Origin: a virus
Virus record (IMG/VR): IMGVR_UViG_3300031873_000003
Coordinates: 29,791-93,790 of that record
Direction: 5' to 3' (one strand)
Length of the DNA stretch: 64,000 bases
Shown here: one piece after another, positions 1 through 7,121 of the stretch
How the letters are laid out: every line of letters starts with the position of its first letter
Position numbering within the stretch: position 1 is the stretch's first letter
Notes under the pieces: model-generated
Database searches by the model: none
What the model saw: the letters and a program-made list of their open reading frames with translations, nothing else
Told to the model about the DNA's origin: nothing
Position numbers and translations under genes: made by a program

Positions 1-17
1 TAAAGGAGGCAATAATT

Positions 18-341
18 ATGGATAACGGGAATCAACAAAAAAGGCCAAATGCAACTCGACGAGCATTCTCTGAATATTTTAAACCCTCATTAACTAAAAC
101 CTCATCAGGAGCCGTGGATTATATTCCCCGGCCAATGAAGTCCCCAATCATTGCAAGAGAAGAGAGAGAAACTACTATTAGAGGAGGCGGGGAGCTGAAT
201 TTGTTGAAAAATAAGACACCATTATTCCCAAGGGCTAAAGGGGGGCCTGTTTCTCCTGGAAGATCCCTTATGAAAATGAAGGGTAGCGCATTGTCGGGGT
301 TCATGCCGGAAGCCAAGAAATTGAAGAAGGGGAGCAAATGA
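18..341 (+). CDS. Hypothetical protein, 107 aa, in the head gene cluster
   Basis: The gene starts at ATG 18 after a strong ribosome binding site (AAAGGAGG at about 2-9). The product is basic and polar, with no membrane segment or motif that I recognise. Its stop overlaps the start of the next gene (ATGA), so the two are probably translationally coupled. It sits three genes before the capsid gene, so a role in head assembly or packaging is possible, but only its position suggests that. Confidence 0.75.
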   Translation: MDNGNQQKRPNATRRAFSEYFKPSLTKTSSGAVDYIPRPMKSPIIAREERETTIRGGGELNLLKNKTPLFPRAKGGPVSPGRSLMKMKGSALSGFMPEAKKLKKGSK

Positions 342-694
342 CAGATAGCATTTCTGGGGGGATGGCGGTCGATATTTTGACCGGTAGGCCAAAGGGCGTC
401 TATCCTACGGAAAAAGATCGGTTACTGGAAGGGCAACTTGAGGTGGATGTCGCCACAGGTTTTGAGGCAGACCAGAAACTCAAGACAAGGGCCGGAAAAC
501 TATTCGTATCCCTGATTGACGCTTCCCTCCAGCGACGCATTGAAGAGTTGGTAAATGCCGATCCAGAGTCGATGGCCCTCCTTGGGTTACTATCGAAACT
601 TGGGCATGACATCCAAAAAGGAGAGGCGGCGGCCAAGAGGTTAACACGGATGAGATTGGGAAGGCAATCGAGAGAACTACCGAGTATAGAATAA
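338..694 (+). CDS. Hypothetical protein, 118 aa, coupled to the preceding gene
   Basis: The start codon overlaps the upstream stop in an ATGA junction. The protein looks soluble and mostly helical in its second half, with many Arg and Lys near the C-terminus. I see no catalytic motif. It is followed by about 100 bases without a gene (695-802), in which I see only the ribosome binding site for the next gene. Confidence 0.75.
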   Translation: MTDSISGGMAVDILTGRPKGVYPTEKDRLLEGQLEVDVATGFEADQKLKTRAGKLFVSLIDASLQRRIEELVNADPESMALLGLLSKLGHDIQKGEAAAKRLTRMRLGRQSRELPSIE

Positions 695-802
695 TTCTGC
701 ATCCATTAAACGCCCCTGCTCTTAACGCAGATTCGGTGTTTTTGGAAATATAAGAAAGGCTTGGACCCCTACAAAAGGGATTCTCCAGGAGAGTGAAGAT
801 TA

Positions 803-1828
803 ATGGGAAGACAGGTTACGGCAAAAGAGTTGGATCTGGATGATGGGTACGAGGAAAGGGATGATGTCCCTGCTGGCGAGGGTCCCGATAAGGATTCACC
901 CGAAACCAAATTTAAGGGCGCACCCGATCATGGCGCAATAGGGGCAGAAGTAGTTGAAGAGGAAGTGGAAGAAGCAAAGGCACGGCAGAAAAAGGCTGAC
1001 AAAGACCGAGCGGCAGAGGAGTCAGAAAAAGTAGAGGGAGGGGAAAATGAAAAAGAACAACCCCTTCAATACAAAGACCAGGTCGCCGCTGAAAAGGCCG
1101 TCAGAGAAGCCAAAAGGAAGATGACGGAGGCCACCACAAAGGCTGCGAAGTTACAAAGCATTGTCACAGACCTTGAAAAACGTGTGCAAACAGCCTCCAG
1201 TGAAGCTCCCAATACGGCTCCTGCCGAAAACCCCTGGGATATGAAACGCCAGAAGGTTGCCGATGACACCATAACCAAGGCTGCGGCCATTGCGTCTCCC
1301 GCACCACCACAGGACAGGGATGATCCAGACTTCGACGCCAAGTGGACCGATTATCAAAAGAAGATGGGGGAATACAACGCAAAGGTAGCAAGAGCGTGGG
1401 CGGATGCGCAAACAGAGATTGCCAATCTTGCAATCGAAGAGCGTGAGGAAGCCAAAAAAAACAAAGAAACCGTTATCTTCGCTGTTGATAACGCACTTGA
1501 GGAAGCTGGACTAATCACCGACAAGTCGTCCCAGAAAGAGAAAGATAGCGTACTGAAACTCTTCTGGTCGATGTCGGGAGACGTATCAAAGTCTCTTCCA
1601 ATGGAAGACCAGATCAAACAGACCGCCGATCTGTGTAAGGATTTTGTTGATGAACTTAGAGGCAAAGAGAGGGAGCGTGTCAAGAAAGAGAAAATTAACC
1701 AGGACGATCTACAGGTCTTGGGACGTGGCTCCAGAGTAACCACCCAAAAACAACCGGAGATCACTCTAACCATAGGGGAAGCTCAAAGAGCAGTTATGGA
1801 AAGGAGAAGACTCCGCCGTAATCCATAA
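803..1828 (+). CDS. Putative capsid scaffold protein, 341 aa
   Basis: The product is very rich in Glu, Lys, Asp and Ala. Its first ~110 residues are strongly acidic and charged, and residues ~85-130 look like a coiled coil. That composition, the length and the position directly upstream of the capsid gene (14 bp gap) fit a scaffold protein that guides procapsid assembly and then leaves the head. The start has a purine-rich site (CAGGAGAG) about 10 bases upstream. Scaffold proteins are poorly conserved, so this rests on composition and position, not on a motif. Confidence 0.55.
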   Translation: MGRQVTAKELDLDDGYEERDDVPAGEGPDKDSPETKFKGAPDHGAIGAEVVEEEVEEAKARQKKADKDRAAEESEKVEGGENEKEQPLQYKDQVAAEKAVREAKRKMTEATTKAAKLQSIVTDLEKRVQTASSEAPNTAPAENPWDMKRQKVADDTITKAAAIASPAPPQDRDDPDFDAKWTDYQKKMGEYNAKVARAWADAQTEIANLAIEEREEAKKNKETVIFAVDNALEEAGLITDKSSQKEKDSVLKLFWSMSGDVSKSLPMEDQIKQTADLCKDFVDELRGKERERVKKEKINQDDLQVLGRGSRVTTQKQPEITLTIGEAQRAVMERRRLRRNP

Positions 1829-1841
1829 GGAGGAATATATC

Positions 1842-3349
1842 ATGGCAGAAATGACATGGGAATTTAGTGCACCATCAGGCGTCAATGTAGGCGCCATTAA
1901 GGAGTGATTCTTAATGCAAACCCAGAATTTGCTGGAAACACCGAGAATCCAACACTACTTGCCAGAAGGCAGTGAAAACGTGCTTGGTGCGGTCAATCAG
2001 CAGGCAGAACAACCCTTAGCGAATGCTATGCCAACTCTTTACGAAGAGGTAGGTTGTTCGGCCCCAGAGACTTACAATGGGCATCTCTTACGAGAGATGG
2101 TGATAAAGTCCGGCCCTCCGGCGACGGAAGGGATGAGCCGCTACAAAAATTCCGCTATAAGTTCGAAGCTCCGTGAACAGTCGATTGCCGAGTCCAAGTT
2201 CATGGATTTCGTCAGGACGGAACCGGGTTTCGGAAAAAAGCGCGGAGAATCTATCACCATTACACGGGCTGATATTTTGACACAGCCTACCAGCGCCACC
2301 CTCTCCGAACACGATCGGATTCCTGTGGACGACTTTTCTCTGTCTACCACAGCTATCACAGTGTCGGAGTATGGCCGAGCAGTAACATTTACTCACATGA
2401 GTCAATTGCTTTCAAGGTTTGACCCACAAGACCCGATCCAGAAGGCTTTGCGGAAACAGATGACCAAGGCGCTGGACAGGCTTGCGGCAACAACCATGAA
2501 GACGACCTACCTTATTTACGCTCCAACCTCATTGACGGGTGGAACGTTCATGGAGGACGGGACGATTGACACGGCGGCCTTAGTGAACGTCAACATCGAT
2601 CACCTTGGGGCCATCAGGGATGCCTTTGCGGACACCTACGTCGTAGACCCCTACGAGGGAGACGACTACATTGGGCTGCTCTCAACAAAGGCCCTCAGAG
2701 GAATCAAGTCTGACGAAAATTTTGAGACTTGGAAACAGTATCTCCGGGAAGGAGACACCCTGCACAATTCCGAGGTCGGAAAGGTTGAGTCTATTCGGTG
2801 TATCGAGATCAAGGATACCAGTTGCCTTGCCAACAACAAGGGAACGGGATCTGTTCTTGGAGAAGGGATCATCTTCGGAGATGACTTCTGCGCCATGATC
2901 GAGGCAGAAACGCCAGAGGTTAGGGTACAGGTCAACTTCGGACAAGATCATGGTAGAGTGAACTCAGCAGCCTGGTACGGTGTTGAACCCAACTACTTGA
3001 ATTAATTGGGGAATGGCACCATTAAGGAGCGATCTTTAATGAAAAACCCTGAATTTGCTGGAATAACCGAGAATCCGACACTACTCGCCAATGGCAGTGA
3101 AAATGTGTTCGGTGCGGTCAATCAGCAGACAGGACGATCCTTAGCGTCTTCAAACGCTTTGCCAACTCTTACCGAAAGAGGTAGATCGTCCGGTTTCAGA
3201 GGCCACCAAGGGGCATCTCCACAAGGAGATGATGGTATGGTCCATCCCACCGGCGACGGATGGGGAGCCAATGCGTAGGCTTAGGTTTAGTTTGGCCGTT
3301 GACTGCCACGGCAGGAAAAGTCCGAGGGGCGTTCATAAGTTCCTCGTGA
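1842..3349 (+). CDS. Major capsid protein (N4-gp56-like), split by two group I introns
   Basis: Proposed exons are 1842-1882, 2141-2983 and 3274-3349, which join to 319 codons. Exon 1 starts at ATG 1842 after AAGGAGG and encodes MAEMTWEFSAPSG. Splicing then gives SAPSGVYKNSAISS, which reads like the usual N-terminus of this capsid family, followed by FMDFVRTEPGFGKKRGESIT. Exon 3 would end the protein with VVGLGLVWPLTATAGK and a short tail. A continuous reading frame from 1914 to 3005 also exists, but it begins inside intron 1 and stops inside intron 2, and its first ~70 residues are intron sequence. The family call comes from recognised sequence patterns (FGKK.GE.ITI; the NSAAWYGV region near the end). 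Exon 3 is less certain than exons 1 and 2. Confidence 0.75.
1883..2140 (+). ncRNA. Group I self-splicing intron 1 in the capsid gene
   Basis: About 258 nt, with no ORF of its own. Exon 1 ends GGCGT, which pairs with the internal guide GCGCC (1891-1895) and leaves a U:G pair at the 5' splice site. The next intron bases TGTAG (1886-1890) pair with the first exon 2 bases CTACA (2141-2145) as P10. The intron ends in G (2140). An R/S-like core is visible: CAGAGACTTACAATGGGC and GATAAAGTCC near 2070-2110, and AATCAGCAGGCAG near 1993 as a Q-like box. A GCGA-capped P9 hairpin lies near 2115-2132. Removing it restores a sensible capsid N-terminus. This is a prediction from pairing and is not experimentally shown. 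Confidence 0.8.
2984..3273 (+). ncRNA. Group I self-splicing intron 2 in the capsid gene
   Basis: This stretch is a diverged copy of intron 1 (shared blocks include ACCATTAAGGAG, GAATTTGCTGGAA, GGTGCGGTCAATCAGCAG and a GCGA-capped P9). Exon 2 would end GGTGT (2979-2983), which pairs with the internal guide GCACC (3016-3020) with a final U:G pair. S-like GGTATGGTCC lies near 3233-3243. The P1 loop is longer than in intron 1 and can form its own CCCAA/TTGGG stem. The 3' splice site is uncertain: after G3273 or after G3267. Either choice keeps exon 3 open to TGA 3347-3349. Confidence 0.7.
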
Positions 3350-3368
3350 TAATTGAGGAATTTTAAGA

Positions 3369-3482
3369 ATGATAGCGGCGGGAATCGCCGGTACTGCCAG
3401 TCGAGGCACTGTTAGTCGAGCCAGGGGGCGAAAACCCTCTGTCCTTGCCCGTGCCGTTGAAGCTGGAAGCCCCCGCCTTTAG
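3369..3482 (+). CDS. Small ORF of 37 aa, probably cut by a mini-element
   Basis: An ATG at 3369 follows GAGG by ten bases and opens a 37-codon, Arg- and Ala-rich reading frame. Its last residues (EAGSPRL) are encoded by the left hairpin of the downstream mini-element, so any original gene is probably truncated. I do not recognise it. It may equally be non-coding leader sequence between the capsid gene and the next gene. Confidence 0.25.
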   Translation: MIAAGIAGTASRGTVSRARGRKPSVLARAVEAGSPRL

Positions 3483-3598
3483 GCGTGGGGTAATTCACAT
3501 AGGGCAGGAACTGCCCAAATCAACGTTTGGGGAGAGGCGGTGTATCAATGCCCTTCAACGAACCAAGAAGCCCCGTCCGTAAGGGCGGGGTAGTTCAC
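3453..3598 (+). mobile_element. Mini-element A: IS200/IS605-type ends with a tnpB 3' tail
   Basis: Two GC-rich hairpins (3470-3490 and 3571-3590), each followed by TAATTCAC or TAGTTCAC, flank about 75 bp. That inner part reads RAGTAQINVWGEA, the C-terminal tail of TnpB-family proteins. The right end (GCCCCGTCCGTAAGGGCGGGG then TAGTTCAC, 3570-3598) is the usual TnpB right end, which also forms the 3' part of the guide RNA scaffold. No tnpA or tnpB body remains, so the element is non-autonomous, like palindrome-associated elements known from other genomes. If transcribed, its guide would be the bases just after 3598. Confidence 0.65.
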
Positions 3599-3604
3599 AC
3601 AATC

Positions 3605-3620
3605 TTACGCTAAGGCGTAA
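3605..3620 (+). promoter_or_regulatory. Leader hairpin TTACGC/GCGTAA before gene 3638
   Basis: A six-base-pair stem (TTACGC, loop TAAG, GCGTAA) sits just before the ribosome binding site of the next gene. The same motif, AATCTTACGC with a four-base loop, recurs before the gene at 26828. It could be an RNA processing or stability hairpin for abundant late transcripts. No U-tract of terminator type follows (only A residues). Confidence 0.35.
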
Positions 3621-3637
3621 AAAAGGAGGTAACAACG

Positions 3638-4087
3638 ATGGCTTACACAGATTCTAAGTGTTTATGTATTGGTGAAGGAGAAGCAACATCAGCTACTTTA
3701 GGTTTTGCCGCAAGTGCAACGGTTGTTTGCTTGGTGAGACAGCCCTGTACCCTTTATGCGGTTGGTGCTCTGGTCCGGGTAGTCATGGATACAAATGCCG
3801 CAGCCATAGTGGTGACTCGAAGAGTTATCCCGAATAGCGATGTCGGTGCAACGGCGGTGGCTACCGTTACCCTTCCAACCCTCACCGCTGCGGGGAAGAT
3901 TGTCTATAAGGGAGGTGTTAATCCGCAGACCGTCGCAAATCTTCTTCCTGTCAAGCTCAATGCTGGGGATGAATTAAAATTTGTTGCGGATGGTGGAGGA
4001 GGGTCTTATTACTGGAAGCCCTGGTTTGAGGCATATCCTCGACCAGAAACGATGGATAACAACACTGACTTTATTGAAAGTGCATAA
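3638..4087 (+). CDS. Probable virion protein, 149 aa
   Basis: The start follows AAAGGAGGTAACAACG, a near-perfect ribosome binding site, as expected for an abundant product. The sequence is rich in Ala, Val, Thr and Gly with alternating hydrophobic residues, as in small beta-sandwich head decoration or fiber proteins. I do not recognise a family. Its place directly after the capsid gene suggests a head decoration or stabilising protein, but this is inference from position. Confidence 0.6.
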   Translation: MAYTDSKCLCIGEGEATSATLGFAASATVVCLVRQPCTLYAVGALVRVVMDTNAAAIVVTRRVIPNSDVGATAVATVTLPTLTAAGKIVYKGGVNPQTVANLLPVKLNAGDELKFVADGGGGSYYWKPWFEAYPRPETMDNNTDFIESA

Positions 4088-4095
4088 CCTAACCC

Positions 4096-4121
4096 GGGGA
4101 GGGAGCCTAGTCTCTCTCCCC
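4096..4121 (+). terminator. GC-rich hairpin after gene 3638 (possible terminator)
   Basis: GGGGAGGGAG (4096-4105) and CTCTCTCCCC (4112-4121) form a strong stem with a six-base loop shortly after the stop codon. There is no clear T-run after it, so it may act as an RNA stability element or a weak attenuator. The rest of the 4088-4210 gap holds only the next ribosome binding site. Confidence 0.4.
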
Positions 4122-4210
4122 GCAATGTCTCTGTAGGTATTCAACCCTCGCTCTAACTGGGGGATACCCCAAATACTAATGAGGGCAAGGGAAACTAATG
4201 GAGGTGAAAT

Positions 4211-5476
4211 ATGGGCAGTATCGTAGCAACAGACGTAACGATTACGGGGCACCTTAATCGCTTAGGCAGAAAGAAAATGTATGACGCAACCCTCACCTTT
4301 GGGGGTGGCGCACTTCAGTATCCTTATGGCGGGGTACCTCTTCCCCCGATAGGAAGATTCGGGATGCATTCTGCTCCTGAAATGGAAATTTCCCAGCCGG
4401 ACACATCAGGAATTATCTGGAAGTATGATCAGACAAACCACAAACTTAAGGCATATCATAGGGCGCCGGTGGTTGTGTTTGAAGAAGTGGTTACGTCGAC
4501 ACATGGAGTAACTTATTCAACCGGCACGACAAAATACCCTATGGCATGGCCTCTTTATGCCAGCAATGGGAACCAGGCTCTTGGGCTCTTGCCTGCCGGC
4601 CTCAATCCTGTGACCACAACGATTGCGATCAACATGTATTCGGCAACCCCGGGAACAAGAGCGTTGATCACATCGTTACATGCAACAGATCATTATGACA
4701 CCGTTACAATCAGTTACATCACTCAGGCATGGGCAGAAGTGTTTGAAAATCTGGTGGAAGCTGAGACCATGACTGCCGGTGCAACGACCACAAACGGGAT
4801 TACGCTTACTGCGGACGTGGGGACAACAGACCTCATTAGCTTTTTAACGCCTGGCCCATTTCTATGTGGCTTGATGGTCGGATTGAGCCGAGCTGGAACC
4901 GTAACCTGTCCAAAACCATTAGGTTTGTTACAGGTTGCTGCGGCAGGAGAATATGCACTTGACTTTACGGATGCAAACCCAGTTGCAACGACTATGGCAA
5001 GTCTCGCAAGCCAAGCATGGGATGCGGGAACGGCTATTATCAAATTTAACTACCTCAAAAAGCCCTCTTCAGGTTTTCTCTATGATAGGTTCGTAGAAGA
5101 AGAGGCCATTACGGCCAGTGGTCAGATAGCTACTCATGCGGCTGGGGGCGATGTTTTGCAGCCTCTCTTATGGGCAACCCCTGGGTTTATGCCTTCAGTG
5201 ACGGTTAGCACAACCTCCGCTACCTGGCCTATCGGTGGTACAGGCATGACAATAGGGACGACCGCACAATGGCAGCCAACAAATTTTTATCCGAAACAGA
5301 AATTAACGACGGCTGCAACATGGACTTCAGGGACAGGGGTCTTAGTAACCCTTGCAGTTAAACCCTCTTATATTTGGGGGATTCCAGAGGATATTGACGT
5401 TATCGTTCCCCTTGAGATGCCGCACGGAGTGAGATTGAAAAGTCGAAGTATCCGGGCACAGGTCTGGGGACAGTAA
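4211..5476 (+). CDS. Putative structural protein, 421 aa, beta-rich
   Basis: The start follows TGGAGGTGAAAT. The protein is rich in Thr, Ala, Gly and Pro and has repeated short beta-like segments with no transmembrane helix. It lies among head genes and is followed by a convincing terminator, so it is probably an abundant virion component. I do not recognise a named family; a head fiber, decoration or tail-sheath-like role cannot be separated from sequence alone. Confidence 0.6.
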   Translation: MGSIVATDVTITGHLNRLGRKKMYDATLTFGGGALQYPYGGVPLPPIGRFGMHSAPEMEISQPDTSGIIWKYDQTNHKLKAYHRAPVVVFEEVVTSTHGVTYSTGTTKYPMAWPLYASNGNQALGLLPAGLNPVTTTIAINMYSATPGTRALITSLHATDHYDTVTISYITQAWAEVFENLVEAETMTAGATTTNGITLTADVGTTDLISFLTPGPFLCGLMVGLSRAGTVTCPKPLGLLQVAAAGEYALDFTDANPVATTMASLASQAWDAGTAIIKFNYLKKPSSGFLYDRFVEEEAITASGQIATHAAGGDVLQPLLWATPGFMPSVTVSTTSATWPIGGTGMTIGTTAQWQPTNFYPKQKLTTAATWTSGTGVLVTLAVKPSYIWGIPEDIDVIVPLEMPHGVRLKSRSIRAQVWGQ

Positions 5477-5496
5477 TCAGATCGTTTATGATTATC

Positions 5497-5533
5497 GTGG
5501 GAGCCTCGTTTCTTGAGGCCCCCACTTTTCTAA
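5497..5533 (+). terminator. Rho-independent terminator after gene 4211
   Basis: GTGGGAGCCTC and GAGGCCCCCAC form a long GC-rich stem with a short loop, followed by TTTTCT. It lies 20 bases after the stop at 5476 and before the ribosome binding site of the next gene, so it probably separates the strongly expressed capsid-region transcript from downstream genes. Confidence 0.75.
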
Positions 5534-5554
5534 AAAACAGAAAGGAGATCATAG

Positions 5555-6010
5555 ATGTTGCCACAACCAACAAGGACGGAAGGGTCGAGAAAGACGTTGA
5601 ATGGAAGGGAGGTTTGGACAAGGCATAATTTTACGACTGAGCAAGGCAATGTTTTAGAAACGATGGGTGGAGAATATATCCTCCCCAACGGGGAACCAGC
5701 GACAGATAGGGCTATCCTTGAGTTGCTTCCCGATCAGCATAAGCAAAAAGCTCTTGCGTGGTGGGACAGGATGTTTGGTGGAAGCCAGACACAGGAAAAA
5801 CCAGTCCATACGACAGAGTTTGTGCCGGAAACAGTTGAATCTCTGATGGCGCAAATGGCAATCATTCAGGAACGAATCGCTACGGTCCAGGGAGCAAAGG
5901 TTGCGAAGGACGTGGAGCCTGATGCTGACAAAGAACCCAAGAAGCCGCCGGTAAAGTCAAGAACCGAGAAGATACCCGATGTCCTTGCCCAGATGGGCAT
6001 AGCGAGGTGA
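5555..6010 (+). CDS. Hypothetical protein, 151 aa
   Basis: The start follows AAAGGAGATCATAG. The N-terminal half (~75 residues) looks globular; the second half is polar and Lys/Glu/Pro-rich, with a likely short helix around residues 90-110. No family is recognised. It is separated from its upstream neighbour by a terminator and overlaps the ribosome binding region of the tiny zinc-ribbon gene that follows. Confidence 0.65.
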   Translation: MLPQPTRTEGSRKTLNGREVWTRHNFTTEQGNVLETMGGEYILPNGEPATDRAILELLPDQHKQKALAWWDRMFGGSQTQEKPVHTTEFVPETVESLMAQMAIIQERIATVQGAKVAKDVEPDADKEPKKPPVKSRTEKIPDVLAQMGIAR

Positions 6011-6014
6011 ATGA

Positions 6015-6167
6015 GTGACCCAAACAGTTGCCGAAGGGACTACTGACCCCAACCCGGGGACAAGCAGCGTTACACATTGTCCGAAATGCGGAAATATCTT
6101 CATTATGGACGAAGATTTTGAGAATAAGTGTCCATTCTGCGGGTACTCGTTCGAGAATAAGGATTAG
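6015..6167 (+). CDS. Small zinc-ribbon protein, 50 aa (GTG start)
   Basis: A GTG at 6015 lies a few bases after AGGTGA and opens a 50-codon frame. Two CxxC pairs, CPKCGN and CPFCGY, are spaced as in a zinc ribbon, so the product probably binds one zinc ion. Such tiny ribbons are common in phage genomes, but the partner is unknown. An ATG at 6011 in another frame gives only 11 codons. Confidence 0.6.
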   Translation: MTQTVAEGTTDPNPGTSSVTHCPKCGNIFIMDEDFENKCPFCGYSFENKD

Positions 6168-6174
6168 GATTGAA

Positions 6175-6399
6175 GTGTCGCCGAACGCATTCCCCTGATT
6201 TTAATCGGGGGTAAGTGAGGCACTTGACAAATTCAGGTAGGGCAGGATATGCCCTAATTAACGCCTGTGGAGAGACTCACCTCTGCTTTTCGATTTCGTC
6301 GAAAAGTAAGTGGACTCAAAGAAGCAGGAACCGTACTTGGAGGTTGCTAATGAGCAACCAACAAGGATGCCCCCGAATTCATTCGGGGGAGGATGTCAC
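6175..6399 (+). mobile_element. Mini-element B: IS605-type ends with tnpB tail and guide-RNA-like scaffold
   Basis: A left hairpin (CCCCTGATTTTAATCGGGG, 6193-6211) and a right hairpin (GCCCCCGAATTCATTCGGGGG followed by AGGATGTCAC, 6369-6399) flank about 160 bp. The inner sequence reads GRAGYALINACGET, the C-terminal tail of TnpB, then EAGT-like remains. Further stems (CTTTTCGATTTCGTCGAAAAG near 6278; GGTTGCTAATGAGCAACC near 6342) look like the folded 3' guide-RNA scaffold of TnpB. No protein-coding tnpB remains. It sits in the gap before gene 6435. Confidence 0.7.
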
Positions 6400-6434
6400 G
6401 TGGGAGGAAACTTAACAGAGGTGGAGAAGGTGTA

Positions 6435-7121
6435 ATGTGTGAATTAATAGTGAAGGCGGTAGATGCAACTCATCCAGACCCTGAGAAGGATAGAAGAGGA
6501 TGCTATAAAAGGGGATACCCTGTCGCAGTCTATCCTGATGGAACTAAGTGGGGAGCCTGTGAGTGTTTACCCAGGTTTGTCATTATCAAATTTCCTGGAG
6601 TTCCTGTAGATAATCCAATAGTGCAGAAATATACGAAACCTCATATTGAACCTTGTCAACAGACAAGAAGTTGGAATATTATCGAGTGGAATAGAGCTGT
6701 AGCAAGGAGTAAGTATCGGGAATTTTTATCCAAGCCTGTGGTTCTATCTACAGTGGATGAACCTTTTGAGAAAATAATTACTTTGGATCAATGGCAGGAA
6801 ATGCAGGATGAAAACGATTATTATCCATTTTTTGTAATGCCAACCATTGAAATCCTTATAGGAGAAATAACAGGAATAAAGTTGTCTGGAACTGTTCGTT
6901 TAGTTGAGCTACAGGGAGATATTAATACAACCATTATAAGGAGGCTTTGGCAAATACGTTGGGCGTCTTTGCCTCTTGTAGCAAGAAATAAGTTGGCATC
7001 GTTGGGAGAGTTAGTGATAAAGGTTGGTTTATATGGTGGCACGTATGATTACACTTGGGCACAGGTGAAAGGTTATTTCAGGAACCAGCAGACCAATCTG
7101 GATGAGACCGAGGACTTATAA
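6435..7121 (+). CDS. Hypothetical protein, 228 aa
   Basis: I chose ATG 6435 (MCELIVKAVDA) because GGAGAAGG lies just upstream; a longer frame from 6393 would begin inside mini-element B. The N-terminal region has several Cys (MCEL, GCYK, GACEC) and aromatic residues. No family is recognised. The stop abuts the start of the next gene (TAA then ATG 7122), so the two are probably co-translated, which suggests a role linked to the Ser-Pro fiber protein. Confidence 0.65.
   Translation: MCELIVKAVDATHPDPEKDRRGCYKRGYPVAVYPDGTKWGACECLPRFVIIKFPGVPVDNPIVQKYTKPHIEPCQQTRSWNIIEWNRAVARSKYREFLSKPVVLSTVDEPFEKIITLDQWQEMQDENDYYPFFVMPTIEILIGEITGIKLSGTVRLVELQGDINTTIIRRLWQIRWASLPLVARNKLASLGELVIKVGLYGGTYDYTWAQVKGYFRNQQTNLDETEDL

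Noticed and set aside
1914-3005. Continuous 363-codon frame as the whole capsid gene
   Set aside because: It begins inside an apparent group I intron and stops in a second one; a better start (ATG 1842 with AAGGAGG) and family-typical N-terminus appear after splicing.
3006-3278. 90-codon frame after the capsid gene
   Set aside because: It lies within intron 2 and resembles the intron 1 translation because the introns are copies, not because of a protein family.
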